Assembly: GCA_947359465.1 (NCBI GenBank)
Contig: CANAIC010000149.1
Span: 1 to 64,000 of the forward strand
Source: Metellina segmentata
Lineage: Eukaryota > Arthropoda > Arachnida > Araneae > Tetragnathidae
DNA: 64,000 bases
Direction: 5' to 3'
Shown here: one piece after another, positions 43,163 to 53,633 of the stretch
Layout of the letters: each line of letters starts with the position of its first letter
How positions within the stretch are numbered: the stretch's first letter is position 1
Notes under the pieces: model-generated
Told to the model about the DNA's origin: nothing
What the model saw: the letters and a program-made list of their open reading frames with translations, nothing else
The model's database searches: none
Translations under genes and position numbers: made by a program

Positions 43163-44360
43163 AAAAATAGATACTTACCTAAATTTTAGTTCATATTTTC
43201 CAGGTACATCCACATTAACAAACAGGGCCAAAGGGTAGTGTTCTGAAGCTGAGTGTGTAGAAAATATGCATTACCAACGATAAACACAATATGCAAGAGC
43301 AGATAAAACAGTTATAATAACAGCACTGCATGCCATTTGCATTTAGTATAACAATATGAATTACCAGAAAAAAATGTTACAAATGCTGTCACTTACCTAG
43401 ATATTCCTTAAATGTGTCTCTTAAGCCTTACGGTCGTTAGCTCATATATTTGGGGTAGCATCCGCAACGTTAGGCCGCCAAAGCGATTGTTTACGCCAAA
43501 TCAAGATGGCGGCCGATGTAAGCAATTCCAAGATGACCGCCATATACAACGTGAACCTTTGCATACAGTGCATAAATAATAATAATAATTTGTTTAAAAA
43601 TTAAGAAAAAAGCAATATAAATTTCACTTGAAAATTTTCTAATATTTCAGTCTGGTTTTCTCCGAACATGTACGCAATTTTGCGTCAATTTCATCCTAGT
43701 TTTGTCACTTAAAAAAAAATATTAAATAAAAAAAAATTATAATTAAAAAAAAAAATAATAATAATAATAATAAAAAAAAAAAAACGTGATTTTTTTAAAA
43801 CGTCCGGATTTTCATCAATTTTGAATTAGAAACTTTGCAATGCATAGAAAATTCAAAACAAGAAATCTTTTTTTAATAAGGTAGTTCTTTTCTGTGATCA
43901 TAATCCACACAAAGGTTTTTGATGAGAAACCAAAAATCTAAAAATTCTTCTGCTATCCTAAAGTGTGAAAAAATATTTTTTCACAATTTTTCTAGCAATA
44001 AGCATTATGTGAGCAACTCAATGGGGATATTCCAGGTTATAGAGCCATATATGGAAAAGCAAGACAAATATTTTTATTGTAACGACTTTACAAGAGGAAA
44101 TTGTTTTTAGAGAAGTCAAAGCGTATTGCGCTTAAGGTTTCAATGCGTTTAAACCAGTATACCGGGAGAAATTTGTTTGTAGATAAGTCACAGCGTATAA
44201 CGCGCGATCCCCGCCTGCCGGCTACCTCGCCGCCCCTCCGGGGCCGGCGAGGACCTTTCACCGTTGGCTTCCATGCGTATAAGTCACCGTATTGGGTGCC
44301 CACCCAAGCATAGTCCAGTGTTTGTAATATAACCAAAAGCTAAACAAAAATCAAACTTAC
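43163..44360. other. Low-complexity and unassigned sequence
   Basis: A/T-rich with AAT repeats (43573-43586, 43755-43772). AAGATGGCGGC, a YY1-like motif, at about 43505. A GC-rich island with a foldback (CTCGCCG...CGGCGAG, 44226-44254) stands out from its surroundings. Two AGGTAAGT-type splice donors on minus (about 43172-43179 and 43394-43400) have no identified exon. Confidence 0.45.
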
Positions 44361-44482
44361 CCTCATAGCCGGGTCCTTGAAATTCTGACAATGGTTAACA
44401 GTCATATGCTCGAATCGATAACCCTTGAACTCTTTGTCCTTCGGGTATTGATACCAGCATATGACTTCCAATAGTCAGAAAT
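44361..44482 (-). pseudogene. Merlin/ISXO2-like transposase fragment
   Basis: The minus strand reads ISDYWKSYAGI (44482 leftward), then after a one-base frame change GYRFEHMTVNHCQNFKDPAM. An Asp-bearing SDxWxxY segment followed by TVNHxxNFxDP is the signature of IS1016/Merlin (ISXO2-like) transposases, and the spacing is right. The usual GAHTxxxE continuation is absent; the stretch ends at GAGGGTAAGT, which could be a splice donor or the break point. Confidence 0.55.
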
Positions 44483-45496
44483 TTTTGTAGTTCCTTGCAA
44501 AATTCAGCTCTGAATTACCTCAGCCAAAACTTTCTGGTTCCTATTTTTCACCTCAACCATAAAACATTTATCCGTCCCTCGTTCAAGTCCTCCAAACACC
44601 CATTTACCCTCCAATTTCTTACTCCTGTTATACTTTCTTTTGCCAAATTTTTGTCCTATCTTTCTACATTTCCACTCCTACCTATCACCAGCATCCTTTC
44701 TCAATGTTAAAATCATATCATTCTCACATGAAAGACATTTCACCTTCTTCCCAATCAAGCTACTACATGTTTGCAAAAAAAAAAAAAAAAAAAAAAAAAC
44801 ATTTTCTAACGTTCAATAACACTATCCACTGCTATATCAAATCAACTAAGGGGAAATGAGCAACCAAAAGGGGAAAAAAATTCTAAATTCCAATCTGCAA
44901 TTTCAAAAATCAAATTTAATCCAAATTTTTTTTCGAAATTTTAATTGAAATTTAAATAAAGTGACAAATTTAAAAAATTGTAACTTACAATCTGCTTTCC
45001 AAACTTATCCTAAAAATTTTGAAAATTAATAAAACAAGTCGATTTTATAAATCAAGAGCAAAATTCTTATGCACCCAACAATTTCAAAGACTGTCTAAAT
45101 TTTAATTCCGTTCTACATTAAAAATAAAAGTGGAAAAGCGTATTTTCTTCCTTAACCAATCATGAGACCCGTTTATTATCGTCAGGAGAAAATATCTAGG
45201 GTTGCCTTAAAACTAAGAAAAACGCGAAAACGGGAAGGTTACCACAATTGGCAATACATCGCTCGAAAGTTGTAACGTATCGGATACTACATACCATCCC
45301 AATCCAGACCAAAATAGCAATAGAATAAGCATTTGACAAGAAGAGAGCGTTCATCATAAGGTTGTTCTGTTTTAAGATGGAAGTAGGAAAAATAGCTAAA
45401 GCGAATTGATCTTTATGCATTTCAAAAAGCAATATGAACTATCATCAAAAGAATAATGCATATAAATAGAAGCAAATGATTTAATATCTTTAGTTA
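44483..45496. other. Unassigned sequence
   Basis: Contains a 25-A run (44775-44799) preceded by pyrimidine-rich text, perhaps a processed insertion tail. No source gene recognised. Confidence 0.45.
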
Positions 45497-46011
45497 CCAA
45501 CCTCGAAGTCTGGGTAGTATTCCAGATCAAGCAGACTCAACAGAATGTACCATTTGGAAAACTAGTAGGAAATAGAAATATATGAAAATAGTAAAGAAAA
45601 CAGATGCAAACATGGTTACTTACCTGAATCTAATCCTTGCTTACAATTTATCTCCATCTGGATAGCGAAGTTGAATCAATAGATCGAATACGAACGAACA
45701 CATTCTGCGAGAAAAATGAAAACCATTTTGCCAAAATAAAAATGCGGTACGCGCCACTACTACAAGGGTTGCTTATTTAATTGGCGACAGAACTTGAATA
45801 TCGAAAAAATTAGTGATATCGCCAAAATCTACTGCCATGTCACGTGGACCAATCAGATCATCAGGGTTCATTACTGGCGGCAGATGAAAGACAAGCGGTT
45901 CAATTCAGATTGTCTCAGTTACCTGTCTTTGATCTGATTCGTCGAAAAGAATGACGTAGTTATTCAGTGAAGAGGTTGCTAGGGTTACTATTTCGCCAAA
46001 ATCTAGGCAAC
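45497..46011 (-). promoter_or_regulatory. Candidate minus-strand promoter and first exon
   Basis: On the minus strand: GATTGGTCCACGTGACATGG (CCAAT box complement and an E-box CACGTG) near 45837-45860. Downstream is TCCAGATGG (Kozak-like ATG at about 45655) and an 11-codon open start ending TTCAG|GTAAGT (donor at about 45625). A possible next exon (45513-45572) follows TTTCCTACTAG, but it is out of phase with the first. Transcription is inferred only from motifs. Confidence 0.3.
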
Positions 46012-46100
46012 ACTCTAGCGCCTCAGCGTAAATGTCCGACAAGTTGACACTGACTGACTCCTCATATATATGTTGTATGGTTGTTGTTAGTAGTATTTCT
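46012..46100 (+). repeat. 885-bp element, copy 3, left fragment
   Basis: Matches the interior of the 885-bp element from about TAGCGCCTCAGCGTAA to TTAGTAGTATTTCT, then stops at the start of the ACATTGGCCAAC-type insertion. Its right-hand partner is at 50453-50560. Confidence 0.8.
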
Positions 46101-47158
46101 CGACATTGGCCAACGTAAAAATGACCCCCCCCCCCCTTGGCGACATCGCCCCAATGTCGTTTTACGACATTGATAGATATTGTTTTCTTGACATTCAATG
46201 TTCGTTTTTTATCATTGCTCAATATTAGCTTTTTTAAGATACTTCTCAATGTTTTTTTTCTCAACATTATTCAATATCTGCTACATAATATTGGGATATT
46301 TTAATTACATTTTCTTCTTATGGCATGTGATTGTTTATTTAGAGGGTACACAAGATTACAACCATCTTAAATTTTGTAAAATTTAAAAAATATTAATCAT
46401 TAAAAAAATATTTATATAGTACAATATTTTAGGAAATTAAAGAGAACAAAAATTTTAAATTATTAAAAATATGTTTTTATTACAATTTGTGTAACTGTTG
46501 TATTGTTTAGTACATGAAAGAAAATTGTGTACAACTTGGCTTTTTAAAACCTAAACAGGCATTCATTATCAAATCAGACATTCTAAAATCCATTTTCCCC
46601 TTTAAATGTACTCTTTGGTAGCTTGAAAAAATATTGCAAACATAAAACACGTACATGTACCATTTTTATTGTGATTTCAATTCAGAAAATTGTTTTAGAA
46701 AAATATTCCAGTCAAAAATGTTAGCTAAGCTGCTGATATAGCAGCTAATATTTTAATTTATTTTATTAAGTGCATATTTGAAATTATTGTTCCATTTCTT
46801 TTGTAGAAATCTAAGGCTATTAAAACTCATTGTTGCCAATATTATAATCTATAGCTCAAACCAGTAAAATCTATACAAACATCAAGCTGATGCTTGTATT
46901 ACAATACAACTTGATAAACAGTTGCATGGTATGTAATTCTAAGAACTGATTCAGATTTATATAATTTTGATTTAATCTCAAAATGGATTACTTCCCGAAA
47001 CTTCTGTTAAAAAATCAATATTGTTAGAAATGTTAAATAAGAAAAAAAAGGGCACATTGCATATTGGCAGAAAAATGAACAGTTCTTACAAATTTCATTT
47101 AAAAAGAATTTTCCATAAGTTTTAAAAAAATTCACAAATCACAATTAAAATAATTTTT

Positions 47159-47164
47159 TTTTAT
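47159..47164 (-). terminator. Polyadenylation signal AATAAA
   Basis: AATAAA on the minus strand, about 80 bases past the stop of the RING-like exon; suitable distance for a 3' UTR. Confidence 0.4.
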
Positions 47165-47241
47165 TCTTAAGACAGATTAAACCCTGGGAACTGTCAAACA
47201 TTCCAATCAGGTACACTCTTCGGAGTCACCCCTTCAACAAG

Positions 47242-47365
47242 TCAGATTATCCGATGGGTGAATTCTTCGGCCATCTCAAACTGCCGCACCAGCGAATGCT
47301 TTTCCAAACAACTCTGACAGATAAAGGCATGACAACAAGTCATGAATAAGAACGCAAACAGCAAC
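47242..47365 (-). CDS. RING-finger-like terminal exon candidate
   Basis: On minus, a pyrimidine-rich 3' splice site (TTCTGTTGTGTCACAG) precedes 41 in-frame codons ending TGA. They include TCCHAFICQSCLEKHSL, where C-x-H-x3-C-x2-C fits the middle of a C3HC4 RING, and then a charged helix (RQFEMAEEFTHRI). The first and last Cys pairs are not in this exon. A donor AAG|GTAAGG at about 50098 could belong to an upstream exon. Too short to identify; it may be a gene carried by the surrounding transposon, a host exon, or chance. Confidence 0.35.
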
Positions 47366-47506
47366 CTGTGACACAACAGAAGTAGACAATTAGAACAAGT
47401 GTTACCCGATTGCTAAGCAAAGATGAGTTACAGTTAGTAATTATTCTTAACACCCTCCCTAAAAACATTAACATACATTTTTGTCTTAGTTCAGTCTAGG
47501 TTTATG

Positions 47507-47698
47507 TTAAGATTTTGTAAACAAATCAGCAATTTGGTATTCAGTTGCAACATATACAGTATAAATGTTTAATAATTTTACAATATCATGAACATACTTC
47601 AATTTAATATCGAAGTGTTTTAATCTGGCACAATTATTTTCATTTAATATGGCCTTAATGACTGGCTGAAGCACAAAATTTTGTCGCATGCGTATCAA
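47507..47698 (-). pseudogene. Copia RNase H C-terminal scrap
   Basis: Minus-strand text CARLKHFDIKLKYVHDIV ... TEYQIADLFTKS matches the end of Copia RNase H (xxKHIDIKxHFVRE ... QxADxFTKxL). It is separated from the rest of RNase H by about 0.75 kb of foreign sequence. Confidence 0.8.
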
Positions 47699-48429
47699 TA
47701 CAAAAAAAGGCTCGTTTACAGAACAAAAATAGCTGTAGAAAAAGAGAAGGTGCAGTTTTTCAGTGGTGGTTTATTTTAAAATAGTACTGATCCAATAAAA
47801 TATTTTTTTTTCAGGTCATTTAACAAGAAATAAATAATTTTCAGTGAATTATCACAAATCTCTCAGTTGTCATCAGAGTTAAAACTGGCTTTAAAAAATA
47901 TATATATCAGCTTACTGTAAAAACTCTTGTTTTGATAAATGTCTTAATGTAATAGAAATTACTAAAATAAAATAGCACTAGCAAAAACTAAGTTGTTAAC
48001 TTTTGTTGTATTTTGTACTTAAAATGCAATTATCTCAAAATCAGTTTTTTGCAATTTTGCCAAAGTTCAAAGTACTAAGGCTTTTTGATAAATGCACTTA
48101 GAGTTAAACTGTTTACATTTTTTAGGTCATGAATAACTATTTGATAGACACAGAGAGAGCTTTTTGTATGAATAGTTCAGAAAAATTAATAAACAAAAAA
48201 TTTGACATTTTTATAGAAATTTAACACATAACAAGTAAAATATTTTTTTTTATGAAAAGTCGTAAATAAATTTTTTTAAATCTCTCCCTAGGTCTTTTGC
48301 ATATACTATAACAATATTGTAAAAATTTATTTCACCAAAAATATTGAAAAATGACAGATTCAATTGCAAATAAAAACATTTTTTTAAATAGATTATTGCT
48401 TTAAATATGTGCTTAATTAATGTTGTGTA
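47699..48429. other. Insertion within Copia RNase H
   Basis: AT-rich, no recognised coding or TIR; it separates the two RNase H pieces. Confidence 0.5.
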
Positions 48430-48894
48430 GCACAAATACATCCTGCATAGCTTTAGCCAAAGCCAAAATTTCTTCCTAAGTAGAAGATAAAGTAATGGAT
48501 GTCTACTTTTTCACACACTAAGTCACAGGACAATCATTTAAGAAAATTATATACCCCGATAGAGATTTTCTGTCATGTGCATCAGCCCCCAATCTGCATC
48601 AACATATACATTAATAATAAAATCACTGCTAGAAATAGGAAACACCAGATAAAGTACTAAAGTCCCTTTCAGGTATCTTAAAACTCTTTTCAGACCAGTC
48701 CAGGCAGCTTCTATTGGCTGCTCTTGAATTTGGCTCAGACAGTAATAAAAAATATCTGGATGTATTGTCATGGATAGGTACAATAATACACCTAAAAGTT
48801 CCTGATTGGGTCCATGGAAAGTTTCACCTTGCACGAAACACGATGGTGTCGCTTTAGGCACTAGAGGAGTGTCGGCTGGTTTACACTGAGTCAT
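48430..48894 (-). pseudogene. Copia RT C-terminus and RNase H
   Basis: From 48894 leftward: CKPADTPLV, LLGVLLYLSMTIHPDIFYY, LKRVLRYLKGTL, YVDADWGL, then with frame changes SITLSS and ILALAKAMQDV (about 48440-48500). These are in the order of Copia Pol C-terminal motifs. Confidence 0.88.
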
Positions 48895-48992
48895 TTTGAA
48901 TTTATTTAAATTTTCTCAACATAGGCCTTTTCCTCTACGCAAAGTTGTTGCTGAGAAAACTTTATACATATGCCCAGAAAATCTTTCACAAC

Positions 48993-49138
48993 TTAAGCCT
49001 TGGACATTTCGAACTCATCTCTTATAAGTTGTATCACCACCATGACCACTGATTCATAGGAACCAGCAATCAGTAGGTCATCAACATACAGCACTACTAG
49101 GGGGCTCCACCCCTGCTCGTCAACCCCTGTCACTGTGC
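48993..49138 (-). pseudogene. Copia RT catalytic box (YVDDLLIAG) fused to a Helitron end
   Basis: VLYVDDLLIAG is the Copia RT active site. Immediately upstream, the codons derive from a Helitron 3' terminus (49099-49138). The frame stays open across the junction. Confidence 0.85.
49099..49138 (-). mobile_element. Helitron 3'-end fragment inside Copia RT
   Basis: On minus: CAGGGGTTGACGAGCAGGGG then TGGAGCCCCCTAG|T. It matches the 3' end of Helitron-2 (GAGATTGGCGAGC, GGGGGCGGAGCCCCCTAT) and has the CTAG terminus expected of Helitrons. Confidence 0.7.
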
Positions 49139-49150
49139 CTGTTTCAGTTT

Positions 49151-49335
49151 TTAAAGACTTTTTAAAAATTTGCAAACACGACTATAGTTGTCGTTGTAGC
49201 CCATGGGTTGTACCCTAAATAAGATTTCATCGAGTTCACCATTCAAAACAGTCTTAACATCTAGTGCATAGATCTTCATTTCCCTATGGAGAACAATGAC
49301 AAAAAACAGTCGTAGTGATGCCATACTGATGTTCT
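49151..49335 (-). pseudogene. Copia RT N-terminal scrap
   Basis: IYALDVKTVLNGELDEILF and GYNDNYSRVCKFLKSL correspond to Copia HQMDVKTAFLNGELDEEIY ... VCKLxKSLYGLKQ. The roughly 80 residues normally lying between KSL and YVDD are absent, replaced by the Helitron end. Confidence 0.85.
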
Positions 49336-49339
49336 TTAA

Positions 49340-50452
49340 AAAGAAAGAAATAGCTAGTAAAATTATGTATAGTTTTGTTTTATCACTGAATATAAGCTGC
49401 AAATTTTTTGTAAAGCTATAAATCTTAAATGATAAAAAGTTAGGACAAAAAGTATATATTTGGTACACTCAAATTTATATAATTTAAATGATTTATTAAT
49501 TTTTAGAAGAAAAATTTGGTGTAAACTAATTTTTAACATGAATAATATTCACAATACTTCACCTTTTTAGTTAGTTTTTTTTTTTAATGAAATTAATCAA
49601 ATCACACAAAACTTGAAAAGAACAAGCAGTTTTACCCATGGTCACAATTTTAAAACTTCACATCTCAAATATATTTATTGATTTTTTTTTTATGTTAGAA
49701 ACATTTGGTATAGTCTTTATATAAAACAAAAATCAGTTAAATTTTTAAATGTTATGTTATGCTTGAACAATATATTTAAACCTACTTTGAAAATGTCCCA
49801 CTAATATTAATAATTAATGCAAACAGAACTCTGCTAACATACTGATAACTTACTTTCCAAAACAAAATAATCTATAACAATAAAAGATGAAAATAGCATT
49901 GCACAAAATCGAATGTAACTTGAGAATTTGATACAGTAAACGATGAATATTTACACATTAAAAAATAGTATACTGACAATGTAACAAACTACAAACACGG
50001 GCTAAAACTTCATCAATGGAACAAGTGAATATGTTTAATTATTCGTGTTCAAATATTACTAACATCACAAAATAATGTACAGAAATATCCTTACCTTATA
50101 GGACTTGCACCTTTAGGGATGACTGCTCTTATTTACTGCTAGATTCAAACAACGAACACGTGACCAAGCATAGCTTAAGAGCTCAAAATTAAATATCGGC
50201 CAACATTAGCTCAACATAGTTTTTTGGATATTGTTTTCACAATTAAATAAAAAATATGGGTAAGACAACATGGTGTCATTATTTACAGTATTATTACATG
50301 ATTATAATGTTATCAAAAGCGTTATTTACAGTCTTCCTCGTTTAATAAAACTAAACGATATCTGCCAATATCGACAGATATCGTAATTTCGACATTCAAA
50401 ACATCGGCCAATATTGGTAGAATGTTGGCCAATGTTGTTGTGCTACCTGGGT
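49340..50452. other. Right part of the TIR element, mostly non-coding
   Basis: AT-rich. CAATATCG/GACATT variants cluster after 50180. Donor-like TATAAG|GTAAGG on minus at about 50098. Confidence 0.45.
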
Positions 50453-50560
50453 AGGACCATTCTGATGTAACAAAAAGCATACATAAAACACTAACTTATA
50501 TAATTATTAACTTATATAATAAAAGGATTCAATTTTCGGCTCCCACCTTTACCCACCCAT
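50453..50560 (+). repeat. 885-bp element, copy 3, right fragment
   Basis: TAGGACCATTCTGATGTAAC through CTTATATAATTATTAACTTA to TACCCACCCATA matches the element interior just before its right TIR (30799-30905 in copy 1). The middle, including the tRNA-like module, and the right TIR are missing. Confidence 0.85.
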
Positions 50561-50607
50561 AAACACTTTATGTGTGTAAACCACGTGCACAATAGATCTC
50601 ATTAAGT

Positions 50608-50835
50608 ATGGAATTTAATTGCGAAATTTGTGGTACGGGATTTTATGTCAAGCGATATTTGAAGGCTCATGAAGCAAGAGTTCATGGGGTGTCTTTGCAA
50701 AAAAGCAGCAACAAAAGTTTCCCCTGCAAGTCTTGTGAAAAAGTCTTCGGATCTATTATGGATGCCAAAGCAAAGAGCAATTGCCAAATCTGTGTAGAGA
50801 TAGGCTTTCAAGACGCCAAACACCACGTGATTTAA
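50608..50835 (+). pseudogene. C2H2 zinc-finger protein fragment
   Basis: The ATG at 50608 opens 75 codons. FNCEICGTGFYVKRYLKAHE then ARVH is a good C2H2 finger (C-x2-C-x12-H-x4-H). A second finger begins (FPCKSCEKVFGS) but its His pair is lost, probably through a frameshift near 50790. Adjacent to a THAP fragment on the same strand; a transposase or host-factor origin cannot be decided. Confidence 0.6.
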
Positions 50836-51115
50836 TCAGCCTATGAAACAACTTATGAGTTCTTGAAACGATCTCCTTTGAATCGCTTGTGATGAAAGTA
50901 CCGTAGGTTGTACAGGCTGAATCATTACCCAAAAGATCAAAAGAGCCGACGAAACTGAAAGTTTCCAACTCTTACCGCTTGAGAGCGCTGTCACCCTACC
51001 AAGAAAAACAGGTTGTTTACCATTGGATTGCATAGAAATCGTGTTCTGTATTCGCAGTATTTTCGATTTAGTGATTATTTTAAAGCCTTAAATCAGTAAA
51101 AACTTGATAGAGACA

Positions 51116-51283
51116 ATGGTGAACTGTTGTGTGCCGTTTTGTACGTCTTATCATACTCGTAGTAAGAAGTTTCAAGAGCAAGTAGGGGAATATGTATCAT
51201 ACCATGAGTTCCCCAGCGACTCGACCCTTCGAGCACAGTGGTTGAAAACAATCTCTAGATATAATTTAAGAAATTATTCATGA
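51116..51283 (+). CDS. THAP-domain N-terminal fragment
   Basis: The ATG at 51116 starts 55 codons. MVNCCVPFCTSYHTR and YHEFPSDSTLRAQWLKTISR are the first half of a THAP zinc finger (C2CH: the two N-terminal Cys residues, the FP motif and the invariant Trp are present). The second half with the C-terminal Cys/His is absent; the frame ends in TGA after YNLRNYS. THAP domains occur in P-element transposases and in host proteins. It could be a first exon, but no consensus donor was seen at the break. Confidence 0.7.
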   Translation: MVNCCVPFCTSYHTRSKKFQEQVGEYVSYHEFPSDSTLRAQWLKTISRYNLRNYS

Positions 51284-51412
51284 AAAGACACAATATTTAC
51301 ATTTTCTAAAAGCAGATATTATATTTAAAAATTTGTCTTCACAGTTTTTTTAATACATGCATATTAAAATTTTTTTAATTAAAAATGATCATTTTTTGAA
51401 TTTTGTGAAAAT

Positions 51413-53130
51413 CTCGGCATGGATAAATTTAACATTAGGATTCTTCCTGTCCCGAATCTTGGTTCCGTAATACCTATCTTGAATTTTTCTGCATTACTTT
51501 ACTAAGCTATATTCTTACATATTTCCTGATTGTTTTACTTTCATGCATGATCCGTTTTAGATTATCTTCATCTGTGTTTTCTGCCTTGTTTCATTACAAA
51601 TAGTTTTGCTACATTAAGGATTCCTGCTAATCTCGCGTCATTTAGTTTATTTTTCCATCACCTTCATTCGAGTATTTTGCATTCTTTGATTTATAATTTT
51701 ACAACATTTTACACGTCCTTTCTTTTGTATTTTGCTGCAAACTTGATTTTTATAACATTCCGTTCAGCCATATATTTTATTGTTCGCCAACCCCCCCTAA
51801 CCAATGTTTAAAATTAATTTTTATCTTCATACAAGATTTAAAATTTCGCTCATTGTATTTGATATTTTTAGTTGTGTTCTCCAAATTAAATTGAATCAAT
51901 TCGTAATTCGATCTAATTTTGTAAAACTTGTATAAATTAAAAATATTTTGAGTTTAATTTTTCGCTGAGTTGACAATCTGATAATTGAGTTAATTAATAT
52001 ATTTTTGAAATAAGCTTTGATTTTTTCAAGTGTTGCTTGATATAAATTAATGGAGTATTGTTTGTTTATTAAGGGAGTATGGAGTCATTAGTTTGGATTT
52101 GTAGGCATTTGCTCTTTTCGTTGATATGTAAGCAGCATGATTGAAATAAAGCTCCTATAAGTTGAGCATGATAAAGCATTCTCGACCATACCTATCATCA
52201 GAAAGCTTCATGGCAGATTTGTAATTCAGTTGCAGAATGTAAAATGTGTTTGTTCCCCAATTACATTTCATTCCAATCAAAATTAGTAATGGCTTGGAAA
52301 AGTGACTGAAAAACATATTTTTCAAGTTTATAAAGAGCAGAGGAACAACCAAAGTAAATGGGATCTGAACCACTAATTTTTAGTGTTATCATAGTGGTTG
52401 ATTTTCTAGAGTAGAGGAAAGAGAAGTATTGAGATGATAAATAGGTTCTAAGAAATTAGTCCTACGAGCCTATGATGAAATTCATAAATTGATGGTGTTT
52501 GTATGTGAAGATCAATATTCATCATGTCTTGGGTAGAATGAAAATTGGGAAGTAAGAATTGCTTTTAGCTAGCAAATGTGTGTTACTCATCCCAATTCTT
52601 GATATTAGTGCTAGTTTATAACCCATTCATCTCTTGTAATTTTTTTCTTTCTTTTAAAAAGAACCAAAACTGCATTGGTTTCCAACTGTCTCACTGCTTT
52701 CACAAAAACAAAATAGTTATTTATCTTATGTTTGCCAATAGATGAGGAAATTTGAGATTTTATTAAATGTACAATAGTAGTATTTTTTGGAGTTATATCA
52801 GGTGTCAGTTCTGTATGCCAAAAAATGCACGATGATAAAATACATCATTTTTCACTGCTATGAGGTAAAATATATCGCTGATGTAATTTTTCTTATTATG
52901 AAAAGAAGAAAAGTAATATTTGTTTTATGACAATATTAATCGTTTATAAGTGTGCAATAATTTATTCAAAAGACTTTAACGAGTCATACCATGCTACTGA
53001 TTAGTCTAGGACCTCCAAGATTTTGATTAAATGTGGTACATCTAATGATATTTTTTAATTAATGTCCCACTAGAGCAACAGGCTATTGGTGGTGCTATTT
53101 TTTAATTAACGATGTACTGGAGCAACACAA
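51413..53130. repeat. Long dispersed repeat, copy B
   Basis: Collinear with copy A (16752-17990) in the same orientation, with about 560 bp extra (51485-52045). Ends in a doubled SINE-A-tail-like segment (53043-53130), as does copy A. No coding region recognised. Confidence 0.8.
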
Positions 53131-53408
53131 TATATTTTAGTTCTTTTCCTTTATTTTTATTTTTTTGTTAGCATTTGAAACCTTTTTAAAGCAAAAAATA
53201 GTTTTTGAATTATGTTATAACTTACGCCTGCCATTAATTTAATATTTTAAATTCAACTGCCGAGGCTATACGCATACTATATCGCATTTTTATGAAAATG
53301 TGGCTTTTAATTTGCACTTATAGTGTAAAAATTACAAACACTTATCGTAAGAGGTAAAAATGTCTTTATTTATGACCAAAATATAATATGTAGCAAATAA
53401 CTGACTTC

Positions 53409-53596
53409 TGAAATCTCATGAAGACATTTAGTCACAAAGAAAAAGCTTTTTTGAGTACTACAAAAGCATTCCAATTTTTCACATAAATATTTATACCAAG
53501 TGGAAATTTATTACTTTGATTTTATTTTGTGTAATATGTTAGTTAATTTTTATTACAAATTTAACTGGGAAGTTTTATGCATTGATCCCTAGGAAT
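53409..53596. repeat. Dispersed repeat paired with 31853-32010
   Basis: Shares TTTAGTCACAA, TACAAAAGCATTCCAATTTT-like text and TTTTATGCATTGATCC-like text in the same order and orientation. Confidence 0.65.
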
Positions 53597-53633
53597 TTTT
53601 AACTGAGGAATACTAATAATAATATTATATCAT

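Larger units (their letters stand above)
46101..50452. mobile_element. Unclassified TIR element (ACATTGGCCAAC ends) splitting copy 3
   Basis: Left boundary CGACATTGGCCAACGT, right boundary ATGTTGGCCAATGTTGTTGTGCTACCTGGG; the motif ACATTGGCCAAC is shared in inverted orientation and the left end appears truncated. Both subterminal regions are rich in CAATATT/GACATT variants. It holds a Copia remnant and a RING-like exon on minus. Superfamily unknown to me. Confidence 0.55.

Noticed and set aside
45497..45680. Two-exon host gene read through the donor at 45625
   Set aside because: The first exon ends in a phase that puts a stop in the proposed second exon; only promoter-like motifs are retained at low confidence.
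52155..52373. Minus-strand frame in repeat B
   Set aside because: The corresponding part of repeat A does not keep the frame, so coding is unlikely.
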